Positions 1-11,840 of a DNA stretch of 64,000 nt are shown here, piece after piece (the first letter of the stretch is position 1; every line of letters begins with the position of its first letter). Both the position numbers and the translations under genes were made by a program. Source of the DNA: Phallusia mammillata (Eukaryota; Chordata; Ascidiacea; Phlebobranchia; Ascidiidae); assembly GCA_003260075.1 (NCBI GenBank), contig QLIY01000492.1, forward strand, positions 1-64,000, read 5' to 3'. The notes under the pieces are model-generated. The model saw only the letters and a list, made by a program, of their open reading frames with translations. It was not told where the DNA came from and did not search any database.

Positions 1-170
1 ATATCATTCTAGAAAAAAAGGGGTCTGAAAAAACCAGTGTCGGCGACGGTGCAGTTTACATTTAAAAAAAATTAAACTTGAGTAAAGCATATCATGTAAC
101 CAAGATTCTCCAAAAATATTTTTTAGTCTACTAAAGAATTACTACGACAAAGTTAACACGAAATCTTAGG

Positions 171-2088
171 ATGATTCAATTTCGACGAGTCGGCCTATTA
201 GCCATTTTGATTATATGTGGAGCTTCTTTAACCGATGCAGCAGTTACAATGTGCTTGGTTGGTACGGAGGGTACTGACATCGCAACAGCTGCCTGTTCAA
301 CCTTTTGCGGGAGAACTGAAATAGCGAGCGGTGGTAAGTAGGAAATAGTAAATAACCATCATTTCTTGTTTTTAATAAACGGTAAAACCCGGAAAAAATA
401 AGACTGTCCTATTTAACGAGTTTTAAAAAAAAACACTTTTAAAAAAAAATAAATAAATTAAAAAAAACACACACACAGTCATTACAATTTACATTGTATC
501 TGTGAGACTAATGTTGTACATTTCAGACCAAGTTGGATCGTGTGTGGTTACACTAGCCGATTGTGACGCCCTTTGTGCTGGAACCGCGTAAGATGCAAAA
601 TTATTTTTAATAAGTGTTATTTTATAGCAAAATGTAAAAAAACTCTCATATGTTATAAACACAAATATTAATTTTGCAACAGCGCGGTTCAAAATCACAT
701 TAACAGTTTCGCTTACATTTAGTAATTAGCACTTTAAAGTTAAACAAAAATTGATAACCTATTTAACCAGTGCTTGGTATAATGTAACACATATTCCAGA
801 AACTGTATATCGGCTTGCTGCAATGATGCTGACGATTGCAACTCCGGCGTCGCTACTATGAGAGGAACAGTGACATGTGGGGTTGGAGTACATGGCGGTA
901 GCGCGTTCCCTACCCCTGCAATGGCGTGTGCCGCAAACGAGATGTGCGGAAGAAAGGAAGTAACAGCGGCTGATGGCAGTGAGCATTAGCAGATACGCCT
1001 AAAAATGTGGATGTTCATTATTACACGACAGTTTGCTGTTAAAAAGTTTTAACAACAACCGAAAATCCACTTGTGCCTACGACAAAAGTTATCACACCAA
1101 GGATTTTTTTAACTACATAATCAAAATTTGAATGACCCGAATAAATTCCATTACTTTACAGCCGTGACTACTACTGGATCGTGTACAGCTCCTGCCGATT
1201 GCGAAACACTCTGCGGCAGCGATGCGTAAGTTGTGTTGAGTTGTATTAAAATCTTCAGTAACAACCAGAGGCAAAAACTCAGTTTAATTTGCGTTAAGTG
1301 GCAGCTGGTTGCGGATAATTTACTTTTATTGCTAAATATTCAAATTCACAAAACGTAATCATTCATGTGCAAGTCCGCAAGGCCTACGAAAAGTATACTG
1401 TCGCTATAAATATGCGAAGTATTGTTACTATAGGAACTGTGTGTCGGCATGTTGCAATGATGCTGACACCTGCAACACTCGAACAGTGGCAGACATAAGC
1501 AACATTGTGCGATGTGGAACTGGAGCGGACGCTACTACAACACTGTTGACTTGCGCAGCTGGTTCGCTTTGTGGAAGAACGGAAGTAACTGGTGGAAGTA
1601 AGAAAATTGTTGTTTGCTTGCATTAAAGCGCCGAATACCTTGCTCCGAAACCAATATTCAAAGCGAGATTATTGCTAGACCAAGATATTAACCAATTCTT
1701 AAAACATTTTGCGCAACTCTCGTCATCCAATTCATTAAATTTGATACGCCACAGCAAGGCTAAACTATACTTATGACGTAACAATGTTAATTTTGAGTTA
1801 ATATGTATTCTAAATGTTAATTGGCAGTTCGTCATTTTATACATATATATAAAAAGTGAACCATTTCCTTGTGCCAGAAACGGCGAAGTCAAATAAGATC
1901 GGCTACCCGTCTGCATAAATTACCTGTCGCAACTGCAACGCCTATTCGTTGCTTTTGCAAACTTGACTATGTAAAATTAATTTATATTTCTGCTTCAGTA
2001 CGTATAGTACCGCTTCCCAGCACAACCAAAGTCTTTTCGCCACTAACCAGTGGTCACTGCATTCATTGCGTCACAAACGTGTTGTGAT

Positions 2089-2179
<91 letters not shown>

Positions 2180-4790
2180 CTAGCTCGACGACTTGTGACT
2201 TGACGTTGATGGCACCTCCAAGTGATAGCAATTTTACACGTAGCGTTGTAATGTATGTGTTAATACAATGGCAATATCGACGATAACAAACTACATCGCA
2301 ACAACGGACCACTTGACTTCACCAAGTTTGCCATCCCACATTCAAAAATATATGCTAAAAAATCGAAGCCTGCGGATGCGACCCACTAGTTGGAAAGCGC
2401 TGGTTAAAACTATTTTGTACAACTTTCAACTTAATGGGAATCGGTTTGTTTTCGCTTTAAGGTGCAGCAACAACCGGTTCATGTTCAACTCAAGCAGAAT
2501 GCGACGACCTCTGTGCTGGAACCGGGTAAGTGTGAAAAAAGATCATAACAAAAAACCTCATAACAAACACCGAAGGATTTGTTTTTGGGGAATTCGAAAG
2601 AACCAACAATTCATATTTTTCGTTATTTGTACAAACGGAAACTGCTTTCAGTTTATTGTTAAAACTAACTAAGTTAAGCATTATGTGCACGTTTCACAGA
2701 TCTTGCACAGCTGCATGCTGCAACAATGCCGATGACTGTAACAGCCGAACAGTAGCACAGATCGAAGCTGCTATTGTATGTGGAACTGGAACATGGGATG
2801 GTTCCGCATTTCCTACAGCCACCACTTGTGCCGCTAACGAACTTTGCGCAAGGACAGAAATAACAGGAGGTAAAAAATATAACTTTGATTAGCGAGTCGA
2901 TATTTTCTAGACATTCTTTCATAGCAAAAAAACAACTTGGGATTTTTGCTTCTTTTGTTTGTTTAGCTGGAACTACACCTGATAGGTAACAACCACACAC
3001 AACAAATTTTTCACCAGTTCACCAGTAACATGTAACCAAACGAATAACGATGTTCTTTATTGTTAAACACCAAAAATTATTTCCAGGTGCTACAGAGGGA
3101 TCGTGCCAGACACAAACTGGATGTGATTTGCTTTGCACTGGACAAACGTAAGTTCGGGTTAACAACATAGGGATTGTCGAAAATAAACTTCGATTACTTT
3201 GCAATTTCCCTTATTTTACAGGGGTTGCACATCAGCATGTTGCAACGATGGAGATTTCTGCAACACTCTTTCTGTAACTGACATTGTTAATGTGGTCCGA
3301 TGTGGTATTGGCAGTGTAATGGATGGAACACTCACTGCAACATTGGTTTGTGCATCTACTGAACAATGTCAAAGAACCGAAACAACTTCAGGTACTATCT
3401 GTTCTCTCTCTTAATTATCACATGATTATTAATTTATTTATTTTTTCAGGTAGCGATGTTACAACTGAAGGGTTGTGTATTGCAGGATCAGCTACATGCG
3501 GAACTGGATGTACATCTCCGTAAGTTTATTTGTGAAAACCATCTTTATATTTGCATCTTACTCTACTCCAAACTGAGACAGGTTCAGGGGGGGGGGGTAA
3601 TTATCACATGATTATTAATTTATTTATTTTTTCAGGCACCACTGTTACAACTGAAGGGTCGTGTATTGCAGGATCAGCTACATGCGGATCTGGATGTACT
3701 TCTCCGTAAGTTTATTTGTGAAAAACATCTTTATATTTGCATCTTACTCTACTCCAAACTGAGACAGGTTCAGTTTAAAAAAAAAATTGAAGCAGAATTT
3801 CCTAAATTAGTTTTTTTAATACTATGAAAAAAGCTTGTTAACTTCCAACTGCTGCTAAGTATGTCTTTGGACAACGGAAGTTAAAACAATGATGTTTATA
3901 CAAATACACTACTATAGTTTAATGCCATTAAACACTCCAATGGTATCAAAAGATTACAATAGTGCTATAAAAAAGTGGTACAAAGCATATTATCATATAT
4001 ATACAGGGATTGCGTGTCAGCTTGTTGCAACAACGCAGATGGATGTAACACTCTGTCGGTGGCAACACAAACAGCAAGACAATGTTTGACTGGAACAACC
4101 ACCCAAGTTGGAAGTGCAGCAGCAACTGGAAGTTTGACTGCTACGCATTGCTCCGCTGGTGAAATGTGTGGAAGAAAACAAACCACAACCACAAGTGGAG
4201 GTAAATAAGCAACTTCTACTGAAATGATGCTTTGCAACAACAAATAGACATAAGCTTACGTTAATATATGTTTAGGTTTGACCATAGTGACCACAGTTGG
4301 ATCTTGCAGCACAGCAGCCGAGTGTAATGATGGAAACATGCTTTGTAATGGGTGAGTTGGTTATACAAAGCCATTGACCGCATATACCAAGATAAATTAT
4401 AAAAAAAAAAATTTTTTTGGTGCAAATTAGTACAACCTTGGATTGCTAATATGTTATACAACATGATAAGTGTTAAAGAATAAATAAGTCCAGTTTCAGT
4501 GCACAATTCACACTTTGTCAAGAATGACATTGTTGATCAGTCAGTTATCAGATGTTACAATGTGTGTCATTGTTTATGTCAAATTGTAAATAAATCACTG
4601 ATTTGCAGGGTTGCGGATTGCATTGAATATTGCTGTAACACTGATGGTTGCAACTCTGCCGCTGTCACTACAACAACAACCACCACTACTACAACCACTG
4701 CATCAACTACAACCACTGCATCAACTACAACAACCACTGTGTCAACCACATCTGGTGCTGAACATGCAGCACAAATTAATATGTTGGTGA
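171..4790 (+). CDS. Secreted/GPI-type multi-domain Ly6/uPAR-like (LU) Cys-rich protein, 13 exons, 3' end lost at a gap
   Basis: I do not recognise a named orthologue. Exons read from splice signals: 171-333, 527-587, 800-978, 1162-1225, 1434-1597, 2468-2525, 2700-2869, 3087-3147, 3222-3391, 3450-3519 (allelic copy 3636-3705), 4007-4200, 4276-4351 and from about 4611. Introns alternate strictly phase 1, phase 2, so the frame stays open throughout. Residues 1-23 look like a signal peptide (LLAILIICGASLTDA). Six repeats follow, each with ten Cys: VxCG, then CxxxxxC with GRTE, GSC, xC, LC, C, and an ending CCNxADxCN. The CC...CN ending is the hallmark of LU three-finger domains, although the first cysteines are not spaced CxxC as in typical members, so the fold is inferred. 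The last exon adds a Thr/Ser-rich stalk, expected to be O-glycosylated. A GPI signal or membrane segment is probably lost in the gap at 4791. Known LU proteins act as extracellular ligands, receptors or toxin-like folds; the role here is unknown. Confidence 0.72.
2089..2179. other. 91-nt pure G run, probable assembly gap
   Basis: Uninterrupted G lying in the intron between the 1434-1597 and 2468-2525 exons of the LU gene. Neither flank matches the other. It fits a sized gap written as G. The poly-Gly and poly-Pro frames across it are not genes. Confidence 0.8.
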
Positions 4791-5963
4791 GGGGGGGGGG
4801 GGTTGCACCTCTGCATGTTGCAACGATGGAGATTTCTGCAACACTCTTTCTGTTACAAACATAAAAGATGTGGTCCGATGTGGAATTGCGCCTGTAACGA
4901 ACGGAGAATTTACTGCAACAATGGTTTGTGCATCTGGTCAACAATGTCAAAGAACCGAAACAACTACAGGTACTATCTGTCCTCTCTCTTAATTATCACA
5001 TGATTATGATTGTATTTATTATTTCAGGCACCACTGTTACAACTGAAGGGTCGTGTATTGCAGGATCAGCTACATGCGGAACTGGATGTACTTCTCCGTA
5101 AGTTTATTTGTGAAAACCATCTATATATTTGCATCTTACTCTACTCCAAACTGAGACAGGTCCAGTTTTAAAAAAAATTGAAGCAGAATTTCCTAAAATA
5201 GTTTTTTTAATATTATGAAAAAAGCTTGTTAACTTCCAACTGCTGCTAAGTATGTCTTTGGACAACGGAAGTTAAAACAATGATGTTTATACAAATACAC
5301 TACTATAGTTTAAAGCCATTAAACACTCCAATGGTATTAAAAGATTACAATAGTGCTATAAAAAAGTGGTACAAAATTTATTATCATATATGTACAGGGA
5401 TTGCGTGTCAGCTTGTTGCAACGACGCAGATGGCTGTAACACTCTGTCAGTGGCAACACAAACAGCAAGACAATGTTTCACTGGAACAACCACCCAAGTT
5501 GGAACTGCAGCAGCAACTGGAAGTTTGACGGCTACGCATTGCTCCGCCGGTGAAATGTGTGGAAGAAAACAAACCACAACTACAAGGGGGGGGGGCAAAA
5601 GATTACGATAATGCTATAAAAACGTGGTACAAAATTTATTATCATATATATACAGGGGTTGCGTGTCAGCTTGTTGCAACGACGCAGATGGATGTAACAC
5701 TCTGTCGGGGGGGGGGCAACCACCCAAGTTGGAAGTGCAGCAGCAACTGGGAGTTTGATTGCTACGCATTGCTCCGCTGGTGAAATGTGTGGAAGAAAAC
5801 AAACCACAACTACAAGTGGAGGTAAATATGCAACTTCTACTGAAATGACTTGCTTTGCAACAAATGGACATAAGCTTACGTTAATATGTGTTTAGGTTCG
5901 ACCATAGTGACCACAGTTGGATCTTGCAGCACAGCAGCCGCGTGTAATGATGGGGGGGGGGGG
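3587..5963. other. Cluster of short G-run contig joints inside the LU gene
   Basis: G runs of 10-12 nt at 3587-3597, 4791-4802, 5586-5595, 5707-5716 and 5952-5963. Sequence after each run repeats sequence just before it. For example 3598-3780 repeats 3410-3580, and 5964-6104 repeats the 4204-4351 / 5822-5951 type segment. The pattern is overlapping contig ends laid side by side. Confidence 0.8.
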
Positions 5964-6427
5964 AGCAACTTCTACTGAAATGATGCTTTGCAAAAAATAG
6001 ACATAAGCTTACGTTAATATATGTTTAGGTTCCACCACAGTGACCACAGTTGGATCTTGCAGCACAGCAGCCGCGTGTAATGATGGAAACATGCTTTGTA
6101 ATGGGTAAGCATATACCAAGATAAATTACAAAAAACATCAATTTTTCAGTTCAAATCAGTACAACCTTGGATTGCTAATATGTTTATACAGCATGATAAG
6201 TGTTAAAGAATAAATTGTCTAGTTTTAGTGCACAATTCACACTTTGTCAAAAATGACATTGTTGATCTTATTAGTCAGTTATCACATGTTACAATGTGTG
6301 TCATTGTTTAAGTCAAATTGTAAATAAATCACTGTTTTGCAGGGTTGCGGATTGCATCGAATATTGCTGTGACACAGATGGTTGCAACTCTGCCGCTGTC
6401 ACTACAACAACCACAACTACAACCACT
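4803..6427 (+). CDS. Second, fragmented copy of the 3' half of the LU-repeat gene (alternate haplotype or tandem units)
   Basis: After the G run at 4791 the exon series restarts at the equivalent of exon 9: 4803-4969, 5028-5097, 5398-about 5585, 5656-5821 (interrupted by G at 5707-5716), 5896-5951 (cut), 6029-6104, and 6343-6427 running into the Thr-rich tail. Most of this is nearly identical to 3222-4700, introns included, as expected for unmerged alleles. The exon equivalent to 3222-3391 is the exception: 13 of 19 changed codons are replacements. It could be a second allele, or genuine extra repeat units of a longer gene. The fragments between runs are only about 110-780 bp, so the order of pieces should not be trusted. 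Confidence 0.6.

Positions 6428-6514
<87 letters not shown>
6428..6514. other. 87-nt pure G run, probable assembly gap
   Basis: It begins inside the Thr-rich tail codons of the LU gene and resumes in non-coding sequence at 6515, so the true C-terminus of that copy is missing here. Confidence 0.8.
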
Positions 6515-6709
6515 CGGTGATGATGTGCGTTGCTGTTTTTTGTTGCTTAATGATGTAAATCATGCATTATTTAATGCATGTTATTAGTGATGATGTGATT
6601 TATATATACATACATATCTTTTGTCTATCTCTTTTTTTGCACATGGATTTAAACCTATATACACCGATTTAAACCTGAAGTGTGCAAATGAAATGTGTGT
6701 GTTTTGTAG

Positions 6710-6924
6710 AATAAAATGTTGATGTTAAACTTTGTGCTGGGGGGGGGGTGCATTGCTGTTTTTTTGTTGCTTAATGATGTAACTGATGCATTATTTAATG
6801 CATGTTATTAGTGATGATGTGATTTATATATACATACATATCTTTTATCTATCTCTTTTAAACCTATATACACTGATTTAAACCTGAAGTGTGCAAATAA
6901 AATGTGTGTGTTTTGTAGAATAAA
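6710..6924 (+). promoter_or_regulatory. Poly(A) signals AATAAA in duplicated 3'UTR-like sequence
   Basis: AATAAA at 6710-6715 and again in the duplicate at 6919-6924, each after the same motif-rich segment (TTTTGTAGAATAAAATG). They are a plausible 3' end for the LU gene, some 200-400 nt past its tail exon. The two copies are separated by the G run at 6739-6748. Confidence 0.4.
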
Positions 6925-8419
6925 ATGTTGATGTTAAACTTTGTGCTTTGTTTTAATGAAATTATCACGTTTTACTGAATGCTTTATTCAATTATAGAGG
7001 TAAAATGAATGTTTAGTTTGGACAACAACTAACAACTCCACTGTTTGGCACTACCCCATTGTACGGTATTATTTGGACTACCAAAAGAACAACAATTAAG
7101 AAAGCAGAAATGCATTGTATGTGGACAAGGCAGTTAAAAAGTTAATACTATTTGCCAGTTGCCACATTTAAAGTAAGGTAAAATATTCTTTGGCTCATAA
7201 TACAAGTAAAACTGTTAAAACATCATACTCAACAACTATAAGTATTACAAAATTCCAGTACTTCAGGGAGTAAGCAAAGATGCTTGATTAGGGGGGGGGG
7301 TTTTCAATGAAATTATCATGTTTTACTGAATGCTTTATTCGATTATAGAGGTAAAATGAATGTTTAGTGTGGACAACAACTAACAACTCCACTGTTTGGC
7401 ACTATCCCATTGTACTTCAGGTATTATTTGAACTGCCAAAAGAACAACAATCAAGAAAGCAGAAAAGCATTGTATGTAGACAATGCAGTTAAAAAGTTAA
7501 TACTATTTGCCAGTTGCTACATTTAAAGTAAAGGTAAAATATTCTTTGGCTCATAATACAAGTAAAACTGGTAAAACATCATACTCAACAAACTATATAT
7601 ATTACAAAATTCCAGTACTTCAGGGAGTAAGCAAAGATGCTTGATTAAAAGATAATCACAAATAAGCTAAACTACACAAATAGAAATTCTGGCAAACCAA
7701 ACACACGAAATTCTTCATCTCCTTTTGACTTAAAAAAGTTCTTACCTTTTTGTAAAATTTTTATTTTAATAAAAAGATATATCTTAACTAACATTAGCTT
7801 TGAAAAACACTGTGTACTATTGTATTGTCCCTAACAACTGAAAACAATTGGAACCAAACAAGTTTAGTAACAGATTCTCCATGCAATATTTTAATTATTT
7901 GTTCTATTTATATTTTAGTTTAGCACAAACTTTTTCGTCAAACATGTGCTTTCTTCTTTAATTTTTATTTAGTTTTTTTAAAATGTTCATTAAAACAAAA
8001 CAACTCGACAAAAAAACATAATGAAAATAGATTTAGACAGTATGTTAAAAATTAAATGGGGGGGGGGCCAAACAATTAAATCATACCCTCAAACAAGTTT
8101 AGTAACAGATTCCATGCAATATTTTAATTATTTGTTCTATTTATATTTAAGTTTAGCACAAACTTTTTCGTCGACCATGTGCTTTTTTTCTTTTCTTTTT
8201 TAAGTAGTTTTTTTAAATGTTCATTAAAACAAAACAACTCGACAAAAACATTATGAAAATAGATTTAGACAGTATGTTAAAAATTAAATTGCATCACACT
8301 TTTTTATTGAGACCCTGTGGTAAATTCAACTTACCAAACTGATATTTTCAAAATATTGAAAAATACTTTAAATTACAACATCGTCATCTAATTAAAATGT
8401 AAAACAAAGGGGGGGGGGG
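6739..8419. other. Non-coding stretch with four G-run joints and haplotype duplicates
   Basis: Runs at 6739-6748, 7291-7300, 8058-8067 and 8409-8419. Flank pairs: 6515-6738 with 6749-6950, 6955-7290 with 7301-7645, about 7855-8057 with 8068-8290, and about 8300-8408 with 8420-8510. No coding signal is seen. If the pairs are collapsed, the true locus is roughly 0.8-0.9 kb shorter. Confidence 0.75.
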
Positions 8420-8761
8420 AGACTCTGTGGTAAATTCAACTTACCAAACAGATATTTTCAAAATATTGCGAAATACTTTAAATTACAACATCGTCATCTA
8501 ATTAAAATGTAAAACAAAAAATTGAATTTTCTTTTAAATGAATAAACCAGTCATCAAAGTATCTCTTTAAACAAAGCGAAATAAACTGAACTCAACCATA
8601 CTCGAAAACTTCTTTCTAACTAATTTCATACAAAAATATCTAAAAACTGCTAAAGAAAACATACAGATATCCATAACTAAATTACCTTATTCATCAGGAA
8701 ATCAAGTTTTTACTTTTTGTTTCTTTCTTCATCCCGCTTTTATTTTTACAAACACCTAAAC

Positions 8762-9966
8762 CAGGGGTGGCCAACGCGCGGCTCGCCGCATGCGGCTCTT
8801 CGCCTGGTTTTATGCGGCTCTTAAGTTGTTGTCGAAGTTTGGGGCCATTGTGTATATTTGGGTTAGTAGGCTATGTGGCGATCTGGTATAAAAATCGTTA
8901 AATTTAAAGTAAAGCTTCAACAATTTTGCTTTTGAACACACTTATTATTGGTATGGCCACAAACCTTACCTTAAAACTGCAACTGTATGTGGCAAATGGC
9001 TTGATTATGATGGCATATATTCAATTGTGAACAATGAATGGTTGCTCATTGTTGCGTACAATGCGAATGAGACACAAAGCAACAGCAATATTTGCAACAA
9101 ATGTGTTCCAAAGTACATANTTTCGGGTTATGACGAACGTTATATTTTATCGGCAGTTTGTCTTGGGTTTGAATTGAACGGTTGTTGGTGGTGAATGCAT
9201 TAAATGACGTCGCAATGAATTAGTTTTGCCACTTTGCACCTGGCGCACATGCGCGTTAGGTGTTTAGGGCGCGTGCGCGTTAGATGAAAACACCACGAGT
9301 TTTTTCAGCAGGGAAAATCTTTTAAATGCACAATTTTTGTCAAGTTAGCCTTCAAATTGGCAGTGAAAAAAGATTTTAGCAATTCACCAGAAATGAATCT
9401 CACCGCACGTTATTTATAGCAGGGGTCGGCAACCTTTTTTGCACTGCGGACCGTTTTTGAAAGTGAAATTTTATCGCGGACCGGTCTTCAAAAAACTACA
9501 AATATTTAGCAATAAAAACGCTTATCATCTCCGGGATAAATAGACAAAATGTTTTAAAGCATTTAACCTGAAAAATTATACGGACTGGTAACGAACTCCT
9601 CGCGGACCGGTACCGGGCCGCGGACCGGCGGTTGCCGACCACTGATTTATAGAATGAGAAAAGAAAGGGGATTTTAATTCATATGTTTTTGTTTGATGGA
9701 TTCGTTGAAATAAGGGTTTTGTGTGAGATACAGTGTTTGCACTGACCATTTATTGTTGAAAATGACTGGCCCGTGGTCTGTACAAGTCAAATATGTCGTT
9801 ATTATGTTGGTATGCGACATTTAGAATAGATCTGGCTAAGCACAGGTCTCTGTGTGTGAGGAAGGGACAAGGAATTGAACATATCTGCTTATGCGTATAG
9901 TGTGGCTCTTTGTGGTAACACAATAAAAAATATGGCTCTTAGGCTTTGACCGGTTGGCCACCCCTG
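8762..9966. mobile_element. hAT-type element, 1,205 bp, family A, probably non-autonomous
   Basis: Terminal inverted repeats CAGGGGTGGCCAAC at the left end and GTTGGCCACCCCTG at the right end. They are flanked by a perfect 8-bp target duplication ACCTAAAC (8754-8761 and 9967-9974). Sub-terminal GCGGCTCTT-type repeats are present. No transposase frame is visible, so it presumably moves by an enzyme supplied elsewhere. A shorter inverted relative lies at 41366-42047. An unresolved base (N) sits at 9120. Confidence 0.88.
9420..9644. mobile_element. Nested hAT-type MITE, 225 bp, family B
   Basis: Ends CAGGGGTCGGCAACC and GGTTGCCGACCACTG, with a perfect 8-bp duplication ATTTATAG at 9412-9419 and 9645-9652. 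It lies inside the family A element, so it inserted later. It is rich in GCGGACCGG repeats near both ends. It is too short to code for a transposase. Confidence 0.88.
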
Positions 9967-9974
9967 ACCTAAAC

Positions 9975-11840
9975 AATGATCGAATTTCAGCAAAGTTAAA
10001 ACTACCAAACTGATTTTTTTAAAACATTGATAAAAAACTTTAAATTACCACATCATCTAATATACCACCTAATCAAAATGTGCATGCTATTTTTTTAAAT
10101 AAATCAAAGAATCCCTGTAAACAAATATGTTAAGAAAAAAACATACAGATATCCATAATTAAATTACCTTATTTATCAGGTAAGTTTCATTATTGATCCC
10201 ACTTTATTTTCTGCAAAAATCAGAAGAATGATGCATTTCAACAGAGCCAAGGGTCCAGTCAGCAGGAAAACGACATTCTAAAATTGACTCCGAAATAATC
10301 AACAGGGTTTTTTTCAATAATATACGTACCATATGTGTGTATTTATTTTTAAATTAACATTTTGCATTAAACATCCGTCAGAAAATGAGTTTAGAAACTG
10401 CGTTAAAATTTAATGTTATGTGCATTCACAACACAAATTGTAGGCAACAATACTTTATTTCTTTTAAATTGTAGTTTATATTCTTAGTCTTTTAAGCCAA
10501 GTAAAAAACTGTTTTAACTTTTTTAAAAACTTCAACTTCCATAAAATATTAACTGAACATTATTATCTCTTCAAACTGGTCTATATTTACCGATTTTTTT
10601 CGTTAAATATATTATTATTATTATGAACAGTGGCAATCAGACTTTTTATAAACCACCATACATGAAACATACCTTTACCATGAAAAATATGACATTTATA
10701 TGGCCTGTTTAAATCAAACAAACATAGCTTACAAACAATACTACATTCCATGATTCATTGGTTCTTTGTTTTTATTCTTCATCAAGTTTCTATTCTTCGA
10801 AGAAAACTAGAAATATGGTCACACTGTGCCGCAGCTTGCAACCTAACATTTAATAAGCATGAAAGAAAGTTTCAGAAGGATATCAACAAACTTTGCCACT
10901 GAGATGGCGTTCTAGAATCAGCCATACCAGGACTAAATTTACAATACTTCGTCAAGACAGCTGTTGAATATTTAAAAACATCCACAATCCCACATTCATT
11001 TCACCTACAATATCTAACATTGTCATCCCATTACCAAAAGCAGCACATCCAATTTTACATCGAAATATTCAACCATTTAAAAGTCGAAACCTCAACACAC
11101 ACGCTTACCGCAAAATATCGACTTTCCCATTCCAACAAGTTTTTTTTTTGTTTCTTAGTTTCAGTTTGATACTCAAAATAAGTTTTTTAATTTTTTTAAC
11201 GATGAAATTCCAAGCTATCAACGCCAGCGGTCATGAAAACGACCTTCACAATGTTGACAACCGAACTCAGTCAATCAGACGACGTTCTAAAAGTCGCCAA
11301 CTTCAAATTAAAAGAAAATTAAATATAGTTAAAAGTTAAAACTAAACAAACACAAACGTCATTCTGTCCTAAAATTAAAACAGGATTGTTTTTTTTACCT
11401 TACCTTAATCAAAGATTAGAAAAGAGCTAAAGGCTTACAATAAAATAACAATGTTTTGTGGTCGCAAAAGGTTGTTGTTTATCGGCACCTTGTCAATTTT
11501 ACTTTTTGTTTACAAATCTCTTTTTCTTGCACATGGCATAACTAAGAAACAAGTAACAACTAACAACATACATTTTAGCAACTTCTGCAAGGCAGGAGGT
11601 TTTTCTAATGCAAAAAAAACGAAAAAAACAAATTAATTTTAACGTGAAACATATGCAAAAACAAGGGATTGTGTAAAAAAACACGTGCGTTTTGGTGTGT
11701 GATTGTGTGTTGCATAACAGGCAATATTTATTTTGGGCGTTTCGGAAACGCGACTAACGTTAACTACTTACAGGTACAAACAAAACTGATTAACTATAAC
11801 AAACTTCCCAGTACTAACAGAAAACAATTCGCAAAAAAAC
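9975..11840. other. Intergenic, no supported gene
   Basis: AT-rich sequence between the hAT element and the SDR gene. Only short open frames (about 60-95 codons) occur, with no recognisable domain or exon chain. About 70 nt upstream of the SDR start, TTAACTACTTACAG (to 11772) resembles a splice acceptor and could join a 5'UTR exon or a spliced leader; this is speculative. Confidence 0.5.

Noticed and set aside
2043..2312. Long poly-Pro / poly-Gly open frames here and at 6296-6587, 18004-18393, 48836-49223 and 57253-57483
   Set aside because: They exist only because a homopolymer run keeps frames open; the flanking codons match no protein and the runs behave as gaps.
3598..8510. Direct repeats resembling a repeat array or CRISPR-like series
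   Set aside because: There are no short regularly spaced repeats and the genome is eukaryotic; the repeats are pairs around G runs and include exons with introns.
11148..11684. Two small open frames (about 60 codons) upstream of the SDR gene
   Set aside because: No domain, no splice partners and low-complexity AT-rich content; no support beyond an ATG and a stop.
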